Shown piece by piece: positions 10,818-23,927 of a stretch of 64,000 nucleotides of DNA. Position 1 is the stretch's first letter. The number at the start of each line of letters is the position of its first letter. Where the stretch lies: NCBI GenBank assembly GCA_012934845.2, contig WNNJ02000442.1:62001-126000 (forward strand), written 5' to 3'. This stretch comes from Pomphorhynchus laevis (lineage: Eukaryota > Acanthocephala > Palaeacanthocephala > Echinorhynchida > Pomphorhynchidae). The translations under genes and the position numbers were made by a program. The notes under the pieces were generated by a model that searched no databases, had not been told where the DNA came from, and worked only from the letters and a program-made list of their open reading frames with translations.

Positions 10818-12039
10818 TATAAGTCATAAGTAAACAAAATTTTTGTAATTTTAATATTAACAAATTAACAGAGAAAGTCTTTTAAAATAATCACAAAACC
10901 TACCCATCTATAAAAAGGCTTCAAGTAATTTAATAAGATCAAAAATGCTATATTCGTAATTGTAAGTAGCCAAAATAATTTTCTGATTGTAAGCTGTACT
11001 TATAGCAATAACCAAATTTAATAATATGTCATGTTATTTACGCCCACGCATGTATATTAACTTTAATCTTATAGTGGGTAAGAAGCCTTTTTGATATTTG
11101 AAATTCTCAAATAATAATTTAATATCTAATAATTATAATTACTACGTTAAGCTCATACGACGTATTTAAATTAGCATATAATTTTTGCTGTTTGGATTAA
11201 TAATTAAATGATCAGAAGGCGGTGGCAAAATTCAAATAATTTAGGATTTTGTGGTTAAATATTAGTTAAAAGTATGGTTACAAGCTATGTATACTTATTC
11301 TAATTTTGAGGTTGTTTTAATAATTGTTAATATTTAAACAATTTAAATTCTTAAATATTAATTATGTACTTTTGTATTCGGCCACATTGAAATCGACGCG
11401 GCCACATCACCAATAAAGCGATTCAGTTTAATTGTGATTAGCTAATATCATTATTCTAAATAGGAAAGGCATCCGCCGACAGAAAATATTATTGTTACCA
11501 ATATTTTGGTTTCTCTGTGGAACCATTATCAAAGCAATTGTATAATTTTATCTCTCAAACGTTTTAAGTGAAAAATATACAAAGTCTAACTGTATCAACT
11601 TTAATAATTTAATTGTTTTGATTGAATCCAATCAAAAATACGTATCATATGATGCACACTGATATAATTTAATAAAAGCAGTTGGAATTAAAAAATAATT
11701 TTGTTATCATTAATTTGAGTTTATCAAAACGAAATTATAATTTTGTGTCTAATGATGTCGAGATATGATACTTATTTCTTTATTAGATTCTTTAAATCGA
11801 GTCGTTTCATAAATATTAAAGATAAAAAATAGATGGGCATATTTTTATGACAAGAGTACTTTTATATATTATGTCAATTTGATAATATAACAATGAAAAA
11901 GTGGTGATTAAATTTATCGGTTATTACAAATATACATTGAATGGTAATTTAATTAGATTTCAGCATAATGAATTAATATTTATATTTGAATAAAAATATA
12001 TGCTGTTTATTGCAAATATAATAATTGCTATCGATTTTC
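10818..12039. other. AT-rich spacer, no gene seen
   Basis: Only short chance ORFs and A/T runs are present. I see no element, RNA gene or conserved protein here. Confidence 0.6.
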
Positions 12040-12150
12040 TGAATATGCTAACAGAAGTTAGAGAAATGTCAAAAAATCCTCTGTTTATTGATCCAGCTTC
12101 AATAATTGTTTATCAATAATGGATCATTATCAACTATTTAAAATATAATT
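12040..12150 (+). repeat. Single arm of the palindrome family
   Basis: CTGAATATG, a CTAAC/GTTAG hairpin and GAAATGTC are followed by TTTATTGATCCAGCTTCAAT and a TTTATCAATAATGGATCATT tail, matching the right arms at 36480-36580 and 51680-51770. The inverted partner arm is missing. Confidence 0.6.
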
Positions 12151-13472
12151 ACTGCTTTGTAACTAAATATTTTCATTTACAATTTATGATAATTTTTAAA
12201 TGTAAATAGAGGTGATAGTGACTATCGGGAATATAATGAAATCTGTCATTTGCTGTAAAACATGCAGTAATTCAGTAGCGATAAATATCCATTGTAATGG
12301 AAGAATAAACGAACTTGTTTAATAGAAATTTAGTAAATATACACATACGACAATTATGTGTGTCTATATTTCCCCGAATTTTTAATACCAACTCATCATT
12401 GAAATTTTGAAACAATAACTTGCCATACCCGGTTTAATTCTTTTTTTTCTTCTTTCTTGAATTGTGGTGAACATCGTAAAATTTGAACGTTTTACTTTTT
12501 CTCTACTTCTTAGGAATATCGAGATAAAACATTATTAGAGAGATACGATATAAGAAACTTCAGGTGCAGATGATCATTTCTGTATTATATCCTACGTTAA
12601 TATATATACTACACTGCTGAAAACCTTGTGCCGAATGCGGCAGAACATTCTGTTGAACACATTAAAAAATTGATTCAACCCGATGCATAAACATTAAACC
12701 TATGATGTCATAAAAAACGTGAAGAAACAACGTTTTGTTTGTATTTTCTTTTCCTTATTGTCGTTTAAGTAAGTTAACTTTTATTGTGTAGCTTGTTTAA
12801 TTTTGTACTTGACTGTAAAATTATCCCTCTTGAACAACAAAACGCGTAAATCATTACTTGGAAGTGAACTATTAGATACATAAAGAAACAGTAAGAAAAT
12901 GGAAAAATGAGCTTTATTGATATGTCATTTTCATATGAGTATTACTTATTGCCTTCTTGTTCTCTTTATTATTCCTCCTCATTTTTTATATGTAATCCTT
13001 ATTTGCAAGCTTCTACTTACTGATGATAATATATATATTCAAAATTGAAAAAATTTACAAGTATATAAGAAAAAACACTTTTACAATGTTATTGGTAGCC
13101 GAGTGTTGACAATGAATCAAACATTAAGTAGATAAAGCACAATTTATCTGACATATTTTTCTGTAAATATCAATTAATTGTTGGCAGATGTAATGTAAAT
13201 GGTAGACATTTATTTGCACGTTTAATACAATAGATAGAATGAAAAATGCCAGTTATATGACTGCATGAGTATTTCTTTCATGAAAATAAAATATGATTCA
13301 TTGATACAATCTGAAATATTAACGGTACTTTTATTTTAAAGCATATATTGCATGATATACCCATGTACATCTGTATGATATATTTATAATAAAATCATAA
13401 ATATTGTTTAAGAAGGTATAAATAATAAAAAATCGAAGATATTTGAGTCATCAATTTCTTCAAATTCAGAAA
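12151..13472. other. AT-rich spacer, no gene seen
   Basis: No supported coding region, element or RNA gene is seen. ORFs are short and lack recognisable motifs. Confidence 0.55.
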
Positions 13473-13691
13473 ATGTTAATTTATAGTAACAATGGAAAAT
13501 CAAAGACCAAGGGATTATTCAATATTTCAATAACAACTGCCATCGGCAAAAAAGAAGAAAATTTTTACAGTTTTTCTGCAAAATTTTTTCAAAACTAATA
13601 TTTTTCTTTTCCTGATGATGATGGCAATTGCCATTGAAATATTGAATAATCATTTGGTCTTTGATTTTCCTTTGTTACTATAAATTAACAT
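13473..13691. repeat. 219-bp imperfect palindrome with hairpin-GAAA motif
   Basis: The outer arms ATGTTAATTTATAGTAAC (13473 onward) and GTTACTATAAATTAACAT (to 13691) are exact inverted copies, and arms of about 80 bases continue inward around the AAATCAAAGACCAA segment. The right arm has CTGATGATG, the palindromic hairpin ATGGCAATTGCCAT and GAAATATT. It probably is a non-autonomous fold-back element of the same family as those at 36397, 41538 and 51591. Confidence 0.75.
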
Positions 13692-14149
13692 TAAGTAAAA
13701 ACCATCTTTTATTTTTCTTTAATTTAAACATTGTCAATATTAAAAACCGTTTCAATCGAATAAGATTTGAATAAAATACGGCCTAATTTTTTAAATATCA
13801 TCCCTATCTACATTGGTTGTAGACCCTTTCATATTAATGCTTTTAATAATAAATAACCACAGTGTGAATAAATAAAATAGTGATAGACTAATATAGGAAT
13901 ATGATATAATAAATATCAAAATCAGGTATGCCATTAATGACAACTTAACACGATTTAGAAGAGTTTATAAGGAAGTGAAAAGCGGACAGATTGTATTTTA
14001 ATATTACAAAATAATGAATAATTTTATAGACAACATCTTTACAAGTGTGCACTAAAAATAATGATACATATTAAGTGAGTAATGAACAAAATAATAAATC
14101 CTTAAGTCTATATATCCTCTTAAATTATCTTTGTGTATTGTTCATCTTC
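13692..14149. other. AT-rich spacer, no gene seen
   Basis: Nothing recognisable is present between the palindrome and the LINE-A fragment. Confidence 0.5.
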
Positions 14150-14780
14150 TGACCAGCAGTGGGATCAGACTTTGTAAGCAAACACTAATGCGACTCCTTG
14201 CATTGAGCCACATAGAGTATGCCACAGTGTCCCAACCGAGCGCATGATGGTCGGTAGTATCTACATAAGATAAAAAAGAAATCTTAGTCTCTGGTAAGTG
14301 GAAAGTCCTCTTGAAAAGAAGACAAGTCCCAATATGTACTCAGGTACACCATACATGCACCCGAACACTATCTTAATAATATACGCTGGGTATGTTCCAG
14401 GGACCGCCTTGCTTTTTTATGACATTCTTGAATATATTCAAGGCAAATTTAGCAGGCCAATTCACCGAAACGGTAAAATCCAGGTATCTTATTCGATTAG
14501 TAAACACAAAGTAAGGGGTTGATTTATCATAATGGAAAAAGCCGGATATTGCAATTCTCTTTTATTTTTTTCTAGTTGCAGGTGTATCATGAAAGACAAC
14601 CACTTTTGTCTTAAATAAATTAAGAAGAAGAGTAGAATGTGATTTTTAGACTTAGAAATAATTTGCTCGTTTTAGAGTGGGCGAGATTACACCTGCTTCA
14701 TGACAACAGGGATTGTTATATCATCAACCGTATACCACAATATATTGATCGTTCAAAAGAGGTTTAAGAAGAGAGATAAG
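14150..14780 (-). mobile_element. LINE-A copy 6, old fragment of the 3' half of ORF2
   Basis: The plus strand reads CCTCTTGAAAAGAAGAC and AATCCAGGTATCTTATTCG, degraded versions of the antisense of ORF2 seen near 33475 and 33650. Near 14720 it still shows the antisense of the YADD region. Divergence is much higher than between copies 1-5, so it is the oldest LINE-A copy here. An open frame at 14298-14522 is an antisense shadow. Confidence 0.65.
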
Positions 14781-16877
14781 TTGAGTTATATCAAGTTGAT
14801 GAGAAAGCAATTTATGTAAAAAATTTACTTGTAAATTTGTTTAAATAAATTGATTTTCCTGTGCTTGGTCTCTTTTAAATGCATGTGCACAACATGCATT
14901 TAACAAAAAGGCAAAATGTTATCACTTTTTTGATTTATGCCTTTGGTTTTACTTATGTTAACATAAGTGAGGCCAATCCTTAATACAACATTATTTCCAA
15001 TAAATTACAAAATATGTTTGGCAAATCAGCAATCATTTTATTTATAAAGATAACATCAACAATTTAATTTCCGTAAGATTTGAAAACATCATAATTATTC
15101 AATTGGCATATTCATCTTCCTCGTTTTTTATTAAGAAAATGTATTTTGTTTATTAGTTGTGCTGCAATACTTGATCACGCATTAAGATTGATACAAATGT
15201 ATAATTTAAGATTAAATACAAACAGATTGAATACAAATGAATAATTTAGAATTATTGTAGATCATATGAAATCCGACCAAATTTACAAAATTGCGCAGTA
15301 TTGAACATATTTTGTTGTTGCCAATATTTGTATCAGTTCATCAATTTTTAGAAATTCAGGTTACATAGGGGTGGATGTGGATATTTGACTGTATTTAATT
15401 AAAAAATATTTACTTGATTAGTTTTGCTGGCTAATATATTTTTCTGCTTTTTAGACCCTAATATAAATTTCACATGCTCTCAGATCGTCTTTCTATCATT
15501 CAATTAAGTAACTTTCGAATCAATTTCCTTACGTTTAATAAATATTACATATTCCTAGTATCATATGTGAAGAGATAAAACATAATTTTATTTAAATTTC
15601 ATAAATATCAATGATTTATTATATCTATGAATTTTTTCTTGACAAATTAACTTGCAAACTGTTATCGTTCTATTATCGTATGTTTAAAAGTTATGCAAAC
15701 GTTGAATATTCAATAAAATTGAGGTTGTTCTTAAACACCTTTGTAACGTGGAACATAATGTCTACATTGATGCTTAGTCCTTGATGCTGCTGTAAAATAC
15801 TTTTATTTGGCAAACAATTTAAGTTTCTATCAATAAGAATTTTAAATTTATAATTGCAAAGCATGATTTTAATTTTAGATTAAAGTATATTTAAATCATT
15901 TTATTAATACATTATATTATCAATTGTTTTGAACTATTTATATATTTTTAATATTTTATTCTGGGATTTTTAGATTTTAGGTTTAAAATTTTATCTCATT
16001 GCTTTCTTCTTATTTTGTTGTATTATATATGAGTTTTTATTGCTGTTTTAGTTTAACAGAGCAGTGAGGTACGTCAATTCGTATTAAAAACATTAAATCT
16101 TTTATTTTTTACAATTTGTTTTTTAAAATTAGGAAAATGATAACAGTTGTTGTTGAAACGCAGATTTTTCAATGAACCTATGATTTTTCTTCCTGGTTCC
16201 ATTAAAACTTTAATTAATATGCAAGAGATCGTTAATAACTGTTTAATATCAATTACAATGCAATGGTTTGACCAAATTAAGTGATTTAAAGTTTGGAATA
16301 AGTAAAATTATTTATTCAAATACAAATCTTCGAAGATTACTGTCTTCGTACCTGATAGTAAAAGTACTGTTGGATACAAACATCTTATACTTGATGGTGA
16401 GAGCAGCTACTTCAGAGCATTCGAAATTAAATTGGTGATTTGACTCTCTTCAAAATAAATGATTATCATAAATTAATATTTTTTATCTGTGACACTTATT
16501 TTCATATAGATAACCAAAATTACCATAATGATTAGGGTATGTTGATATTTAGTGCTTTAATAACTAGAGAGTATGAGCTTGTTTAGATACATATAAACAT
16601 ATTAGATGCATACACGAAAGTTTCGCATCCTTCGTATGTTTCATAAAAATACTTAATAATTTTACATATTTTTCCATGTACTTTTTCTATTCCTCCGATA
16701 TTCAGTCGTATATTAATTGTATCAAAACAAATTATTAATTTTAACAATACAAGAAGTTAAAAACTACATCAAAAGAAGATGTTTTTTATTGACTGAATGT
16801 TGATGTGATCTAAAATGATATTATTTTTATAATAAGCGCAATTTGATGTAAAGAGTTTTAAACCTTTTTTAATTATT
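14781..16877. other. AT-rich spacer, about 2.1 kb, no gene seen
   Basis: No protein-coding, RNA or repeat structure could be supported here. Confidence 0.55.
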
Positions 16878-16955
16878 TTTAAATCAATTATTATTAAACC
16901 ACTAGACCTTACAGATCGTGAGCTACAACATCAAGAAGACGAAAATAAAGTCAAA

Positions 16956-18340
16956 TCAAAGTGAAGTAGCAAAATGAGTCCAGGACAATCGATTCTGAGC
17001 CACCATTTCCAGTTCTTGTCTCCATCTTCTTTTAAATCTCCGCCAGCCAATGTTCGAGTAGCTGAATAGTATTTTCTTGGCATCGTCTTCGATCGTTCTC
17101 TTTAGATTCTTGCGAACACCGCCTCTGGGGCGTCGCCAGGATTCTTCCGGGTTCAAGTACAGAGATAACTTTGGGAGTCTATCTCTTTGCATCCGAAGTA
17201 CATAGCCAAGATAGCGCAGTCTATTTTTCCGAATCAAATCAGACACGGATACGTCGAGTGAACATCGAGAATACACTTCTGCGTTCGATACATGATCGAG
17301 TGGATTGACTTTTGCAATTCTACGTAGACATCGTCGCTCAAAAACAGCAAGTTGATTATTTGTTGTAAGTTTTTCAGGCCAGCACTCGGATCCATACAGT
17401 AGTACTGGACGAACAATAGACGAATATATTCGGATCTTTGTTTTAATAGATACATTATTATCACGCCAGAGGGAGTTTAGACGCGAAAAGGCGAAACCAG
17501 CCTTTATTATCCGGCTTCGAATGTCGTAGTCACATCGGCAGTCTACGGAAAACACTGATCCAAGATAGGTGAAAGATTGTACCTGTTCAATAGTTATACC
17601 ATCAATAATAACTGAGCACGGAGGGGAGTTTATGGCGAGTAGTTTACATTTCGGTAAGTTAAGGAATAACCCGTATTTCTTTGCTGTCTCGCTTATGCGG
17701 TTTGCTGTACGTTGCGCATCCTCAAATGATTCTGACAGTACGACTACATCATCCGCGTACGTCAGATCAGAAAGCAGCATATTGCTCGGATGCAGGCGTA
17801 TACCTTCACTGTGCAGGTCGAGCGTTTCCCATAAGAGATGACCGATGAGAATGTTGAATAGTTCTGGTGATAGTACTCCCCCTGTCGAACACCTGTACTG
17901 ACAGGAAACGGAATTCCAGTACAACCGTATTCGCGCACGACTGACACAGTATTTTCATACATTGCACCGATAAGTTCACACAGGTGTTTAGGAATGCCTA
18001 AGGTATGGAGGAGCTTCCAGATGAATAGTCGATTAACTTGGTCAAACGCCGACTCGAAATCCAAAAATAGTAATATTAACGGTTGTTGATACTCTTGACG
18101 GACATCCATCAGAACGCGAAGGGTGAATATATGATCAATGCATCCTCGATTTGGTCTAAATCCAGCTTGATTTTCTCTTGTTTGAATTTGCCGTAACGGC
18201 CTAATTCTGTTCAGAATTATGCCTTCCATGATTTTATATACTACAGGTAGGAGAGATATGGGTCCGATAATTCGAGCATAATGAAGCATCCCTCTTCTTC
18301 ATTATTGGAATTATAACTGAAGTTTGCCAGTCCATGGGAA
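16956..18340 (-). pseudogene. RTE reverse transcriptase half
   Basis: The RT starts near VPMDWQTSVIIPI, continues with ISLLPVVYKIMEGIILNRI, NQAGFRPNRGCIDHIFTL, LFLDFESAFDQVNR, LSPELFNILIGHLL and LTYADDVVVLSES, and ends with the RTE C-terminal region (LRYLGYVLRMQRDRLP; IGWRRFKRRWRQELE). The frame changes near 17880, inside the GVRQG/LSP motif, and again at the start. The last 322 codons (16956-17924) are open. It functioned in target-primed reverse transcription. Confidence 0.88.
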
Positions 18341-18344
18341 CTCG

Positions 18345-18604
18345 GGGCCTAGCTAGGGCTACCGAGCGCGTCCCGGGTTGCGGATAGGGGAAGAGCCTTC
18401 AGATATGGCTACGACATAAGCAAACAACTGTTTGATGAATAAGTAGTCGCGGACAATTAGTGGATATGCTATGATGGTGGCGGATTCAGAGTTGGCACTC
18501 TTGATTCTTAAAAATACCATCAACCAAATACGGGCTAGCATATTAACATGGCGAGATTGTCCCGCCATTAAATAAGGACTTGCCCCCTTGAGTGTGGCGA
18601 ACTC
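18345..18604 (+). other. RTE 5' untranslated region, plus orientation
   Basis: A G+C-rich stretch (CGAGCGCGTCCCGGG near 18362) leads directly into the endonuclease ORF and has no homologue in the minus-strand half. It suggests that the inverted segment retains the element's 5' end or nearly so. Its open frame on the minus strand has no family match I recognise. Confidence 0.5.
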
Positions 18605-20239
18605 ATGTGGTATCCCAGCCTACAACAAACACCAATGAAAGTAAACACGAAGAAACTACATATGCAAAAAATGCAAACAACTCCCGATCAAACTAATTTT
18701 GTGAGTCCGACTAGTCATGCGATCCCTGAGTGCCTGACCAGGGAGGAAAACCATCTTCTAAAGTCACCCTTACGAAACAAAAAGTTGAAGATTGCGACTA
18801 TAAATGTAAGAACACTATTACAACCCGCTCAAACGATCTTATTGGCCAGAACTCTAGATATCCGTAACAATGACATATGCTGTGCAACTGAGTACAGGAT
18901 TCGAGATGCTGGGTCGGTCAACGTCGGTGTCCCTGACAGCTCACGATACTATACAATGCTCTTTTCTGGACCCACGGATGGTTCCGGTCAACGTGGTGTA
19001 GCCATTCTGATTCGGCCATCTATTATGCCCTACTTGATTGACTGGAGTCCAGTTAGCGACAGATTAGCTTCTGTACGACTGAGATGCAAAAATTCATACT
19101 GGACTGTCATCTGTGCATATGGCCCAACAAATGCTACGATTCCTGTAAAAATTGATGAATTTTATCAGAAACTTGATGAAGTTCTACTGACAATTCCCTC
19201 ACGTGATTTTCTTGTGGTCGCCGGCGACTTCAATGCTCAACTTAGGTCAGGTGAATTGACCGCACCCTTTGTTGGAAAACATGGAATTGGCAAAATGTGT
19301 GCAAACGGTAACAAACTGCTTGATTTGATGTGCATGCATCGTTTGATAGCTATGAACACTTGCTTCCAGCACCGGAAACGGCATCTAGTAACATGGACAT
19401 ATCCTAACGGCGAGGACCGCAATCAAATTGACTTTATTCTGGTTCGTCTACGGTGTAGAAAAGCCATCACAAACTGCCGTTCGTATTGGGGAATTGATGT
19501 ATTGACAGACCACTCGCTAGTAATAATGGATATTGAAGCAACATTCAAACCCGAGTCACAAAGGTCAAAGTTAATACAACCAGAAGTACGGCTACTAGAA
19601 AACGACTACATACGTAGTAGATTCATTGACAGTGTATCACGCAAGCTTGAGTTTAAGTTTTTACCAGTATCGGATGGAAATGAAGATGTTTGTCAGATTG
19701 GTGAACGATGGTCAACACTCAAGAACGCACTATATTCTTCGGCTTATGATATTCTTCCTTATCGCAAAAGTCGTAGGAACGATAGGATAAGTGCAACATC
19801 TATAATGATCTCCGAACAAAGAAAGTTAAGCATGGCTGCAGGAAATAACGTAGAGACGACCACTCTTACTCGCAAATTACGCGCCAGTATACGTCATGAT
19901 AAAGAGGAATACTGGACAAAACTTTCAAACCAAGCCCAAAAGGCAGCTAACAATGGTAATGCGCGTAAGTTCTTTGGTCTCATAAGAAGATACTACACAC
20001 CTACACAGCAGAGTGGAGTCACAGGGTTGTGGAATATCGATATGTCACATAAAATATTCGAAAAGTCTGCACGGTTAGAACGCTGGAGAGCTCATTTTAC
20101 AAATCTCTACAATAGGACAGACAATTCAACAAACTTATGTAGTAATGACAAATCCTGGAGTCGCCAAGTATGTACTATGCATACAGAAGTGTTAGAAATC
20201 GACGGCAACCCCCATCAAGTATTGAGGTCAGTCAAATAA
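18605..20239 (+). CDS. RTE apurinic endonuclease half, 544 codons, RT missing
   Basis: The uninterrupted ORF shows the endonuclease set: IATINVRTL near residue 62, CCATEYRIRDAG, a VVAGDFNAQ box near 205, NQIDFILV near 276 and LTDHSLVI near 301. The remainder is the linker that normally leads to the RT (YYTPTQQSG; MHTEVLEIDG), which stops at LRSVK. In the intact family this enzyme nicks target DNA. Here no RT follows in this orientation, because the RT half lies to the left on the other strand. The long open frame suggests a young insertion. Confidence 0.85.
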   Translation: MWYPSLQQTPMKVNTKKLHMQKMQTTPDQTNFVSPTSHAIPECLTREENHLLKSPLRNKKLKIATINVRTLLQPAQTILLARTLDIRNNDICCATEYRIRDAGSVNVGVPDSSRYYTMLFSGPTDGSGQRGVAILIRPSIMPYLIDWSPVSDRLASVRLRCKNSYWTVICAYGPTNATIPVKIDEFYQKLDEVLLTIPSRDFLVVAGDFNAQLRSGELTAPFVGKHGIGKMCANGNKLLDLMCMHRLIAMNTCFQHRKRHLVTWTYPNGEDRNQIDFILVRLRCRKAITNCRSYWGIDVLTDHSLVIMDIEATFKPESQRSKLIQPEVRLLENDYIRSRFIDSVSRKLEFKFLPVSDGNEDVCQIGERWSTLKNALYSSAYDILPYRKSRRNDRISATSIMISEQRKLSMAAGNNVETTTLTRKLRASIRHDKEEYWTKLSNQAQKAANNGNARKFFGLIRRYYTPTQQSGVTGLWNIDMSHKIFEKSARLERWRAHFTNLYNRTDNSTNLCSNDKSWSRQVCTMHTEVLEIDGNPHQVLRSVK

Positions 20240-20260
20240 TTAATACATATTTAAATCAAT

Positions 20261-21344
20261 ACATTTTGAATGTTTGCTATCAATAATTGTTACATTCAGA
20301 TATCTTCAAGCTTTATTCAACAAGTAAGGCCAAATGAAAAGAAAACAAAGAACAATGCCATTTTAAACAAGTACTTAAAAATTAATTGTTCAGCAGATGC
20401 TGTTAGAGTTGAAATTGGCTAATTTTAAATTGTGAGTATATTTTTATTTTGTTTGGCTTTAATTTAATGTTTACTATTATAATATATCCATTCAATCGAT
20501 ATATCTTCCTGTCAGTATATGCACATGTCATTATATAAACTGTTGTTAGAATATATGGATGTATTACCGCAATATTTTGACTTATATCCGTTGATCGAAC
20601 ACATCAATAATTTATTAAATCCATTAAATATTTATGATGAAAATACTTTGATAATAAACAAGTTAGTTCGGGCTGTTTTGATGTACGCTTTGTAACATAA
20701 ATATTCTTGCCTGAAAATATACTACTAAAATGGCAAAATAAAGAAATCGGTATCACTACTATTCTGTTATCGATAGAAATTACATTATGTGCAAATAAAC
20801 TGTTTCTGGTTTACTGAGAATGAATGCAGAACAATCAAAATATATTAAAGAATTTTTGGATCTAAACAATCTTGATTTTGTCGTTCCTACAAATTTACAA
20901 AACAAGAAATTATAATATTTAATGAATGAATTTCGCCAACGAACCCTGATAATATAACATTTGCGAAAAACTTTTAAATACAGCATTTTCAATAAATATC
21001 ATAATATGTGATATAATATTTAGGCAATGTATCTCACCATCCATAACATAACCAAATGTTGTTTCAAAATGGTTATCGTAACATCATGTGAATATGGATG
21101 CAACACATTCAAATATATACTTAAATACATCATGTATCAAGATACAAAATACAATAGTGTAATATTTACTAATTATATCAATAATTAAAATAATAAATTT
21201 CAAAGTTCGTGGAAAGAATAAAGAATAACTAAAGAATACAGATATATGTAGGTATATTTTTATATTATTTTCTTCTATTTAAGATATTTGAAAGATGGAG
21301 AAACGGATCTATGCAAAAAAATCTGAACAAAAATACACATTGTA
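20261..21344. other. AT-rich spacer between RTE and PLE
   Basis: No element or gene is supported. The 70-codon ORF on the minus strand at 20780-20992 has no recognisable motif. Confidence 0.5.
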
Positions 21345-21475
21345 ATTTTAAATAGTTGATAATGATCCATTATTGATAAAGAATTATTCGAGCTAGATTA
21401 AAGAAAAGAGTAAATTTTTTATTGATATTTCGCTTATTTCTGTTAGCATCTTAAGAAAATTACAATGTTTTTTAA
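21345..21475 (-). repeat. PLE-E flanking repeat, copy 1
   Basis: AAATAGTTGATAATGATC, ATTATTGATAAAGAATTATT and a TTTCGCTTATTTCTGTTAGC stretch match the arms of the 36397 and 51591 palindromes. A second copy in the same orientation is at 23928-24035, so the pair flanks PLE-E1 like the terminal repeats of Penelope elements. Minus-strand reading gives GATG, an imperfect hairpin and GAAATATC. Confidence 0.6.
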
Positions 21476-21604
21476 AATGTACATGCTTATATAAAAAAGT
21501 TCAAAACGATCGCCGCCATTTTCTTTGAGGAGGTGCTGCTGTCATTAGCGATAAACAGCTGCTCTCACTGTTGTTTGAATTTTTGACACGATTTCGGCAA
21601 CTTT

Positions 21605-23800
21605 TGAAGGTACACAAAATGCAATAAAAAAGAATGATTCAAAATAGTTTAGAAACAAAACAAAAATAATTACCATAATATTTTCATTCGAAATAAATAA
21701 TTTGAAAAAATTAAAAAATTATAATTAAAAGTACTAGACAAATTAAAAAGTATAAAAATAAAATAGAAAAGATTATTTAACCAAAATAATCGTTTACAAC
21801 ATCTTTAAAAAATATTTAAAGTTACGTCAGGTTTATTATTCGGCATAATAATATTGGAGTTTTTATGAATGTAATAAGCCCCAAGAATTTTTCCAGTTAA
21901 GAAATTTGTTTCTCTTGCTAAAACAACAGTATTATTATAATCCATATTGTAATCTAAATTTAAACTATGGTCTACAATAGCGCTACTGAGGCCCTTTTTG
22001 AGAGTGTATTTGTGTTGTTTTAATCTAGTTTATAATGGTTGGCTTGTTTGACCCACATATATTTAATCCCATTCTAAACAAGAAATTTTATAAACAACTC
22101 CATCATTATTATGCTTGGGTTTCTTTTTCAAAATGTCGTGTAGTTTCGGTACTTTACTATTATCCAAAACAATATTTGAAGTATTTGATGTTTTATTGTT
22201 TGAAACAAATCTTTTGAAATTAATATTCAAAAGTTATTTATAAATGGTAATCCTATGTATTTATGACCAAAAACAACATGTTTATCAGTTTTGGTACTTT
22301 TGTAGAAAGCATGTTTAATTGCCCATGATGGAAAACCGTTTTTATCTAATAGAATTCTAATTATCTTATTATTTACTTTAAGTTCATTTATATTAATTAT
22401 GTTACATCAATTGTGTTACATTTACATCAATTGTGTTATCACAAATAACAACCGTATCATCGACATATCTAATCCACATAACAATTCCATCCATCTTAGT
22501 GACAATTTGTTATTCCCAATTTCTCATATATAATTCACTAAGGAGTAGTGCTAGAGGATTTCCCATTGCGAGACCATCGTTTTGTTCATATACCTCATCA
22601 TTAAATTTAAAAATTGTTTTATTTGTGCATAAAACAAGCAATTCGGTCCACTCTTCAAAACAAAGTTTAAAGAAGTTATCCGAATTCTCCTCTAATAGTT
22701 TTGCAGCTAACTCAATAGCTTTATTTGTGGGCACATTAGTAAACATCGAAACGATGTCAAAACTAATTATCGTTTTACACTGCGTTATAGTTACGGATTA
22801 TTTGAGTTAAATGAATTCCATCCTTAACGTGGAAAAAATGGGATATATCTAATAATGATTTAATTTTCCTCGCAATTATTTTTGATATGGTATATGAATA
22901 TGTCATATATGATGCAATAATAGGTCTTGCACAATGTTCCTTTTTATGAATTTTTGGGAGTACATAGAACCAGATTTCGCATTTTTGATAAACAAGTTCT
23001 TAAAATGTTATTATCTATTTTATTATTTATATTCATCTTTTTCAAAAAATTATTAAATACTGTCTGTCTTTTTAATGCGTCGTCTCTGTTTAATTTACTT
23101 AATTTTAAATAGTTAATAACATCCGTACCTAATTTTATATATTTTAAGTTATTCATTACAACATAAGAATTATTTTTATCAGATTTACAAATTACCATTT
23201 TCTTGTGATAATTTCGTTTTTAACAATTTTAATGTTTTTGTTTAATTCCTTTTGTTTTGAACTTGACATAATGAGTTTCTTAAAGTTTAAGCTTATGTAT
23301 TTAGGTAAATCATTTATATAGTTTTTTGAATTAAAACAAGTATTTTGAATTCATTGAAAATTTTAGGTTCTAAAAATATTATCTTTGGTGTAAAGTTAGA
23401 ACTCAAATTTAAGACTTTAACTAGATTTGTACTTAATTCATGATTAGACCAATTTATAAATGTGTTGCTAATTCTGTTTGAGTCACCTTCATAGGTTCTA
23501 ACACTTTAAATGTCCACATATTGCTTTTGAAAATTGTACAGAAACAAACTTTTTAAGGTGTTTAAAATCAATAAGAAATTCAATATAATTACATTTATTT
23601 TTAAATAATTATTTATCATTTCTAAATGATTAATACAAAAAATTTTAAATAATTTTTTAAACAATTTTAGTGATTGATGTTGTAAACGATTAGAAACTGA
23701 AAACTTAAAATTAATATCAAAATTCAAAAGTTGGCTACTTAACTTTTTTGAAAAATTTAAGTCGTTAAAATTTTTAATGCCGCACGTCAACTTTGCACAC
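21605..23800 (-). mobile_element. PLE-E1, Penelope-like element with RT and C-terminal GIY-YIG, decayed
   Basis: On the minus strand the order is: an N-terminal region (23506-23790), ICKSDKNNSYVVMNN (22944-23198), the RT core FTNVPTNKAIELAAKLL and NDGLAMGNPLALLLSELY (22510-22746), a YVDDT box near 22460, and a GIY-YIG end near 21830-22070 with IYVGQTSQP and FLTGKILGAYYIHKNS. The 3' untranslated region runs to about 21605. Penelope elements copy themselves with this RT and nick DNA with the GIY-YIG nuclease. Several stops and frame changes disable it. An inverted partner follows at 24040-25236. Confidence 0.85.
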
Positions 23801-23927
23801 CGTGGAATTAAATTATTTTCTTTGCAGCCTCTTAAAATATAATGATCATTTTAGATTTCGACCTCTTGATTTCGATTTTTTCTAAGCTTATCGAAAGCTG
23901 CAGACCAGTGGTTCCATAGTACTGTCG

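Larger units (their letters stand above)
16889..20249. mobile_element. RTE-clade LINE, 5' half inverted relative to 3' half
   Basis: The left half (16889 to about 18340) encodes an RTE RT on the minus strand. The right half (about 18345-20249) has the 5' untranslated region and endonuclease on the plus strand. An 11-base direct repeat, TTTAAATCAAT, flanks the whole at 16878-16888 and 20250-20260. The 3' terminus (left) ends in TTTAATAATAA, as RTE tails often do. A central piece of roughly 100 codons between endonuclease and RT is absent from both halves. This is the layout expected of twin priming, known from human L1: the 5' part inverted, a deletion at the switch point and one shared target duplication. 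Confidence 0.85.
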
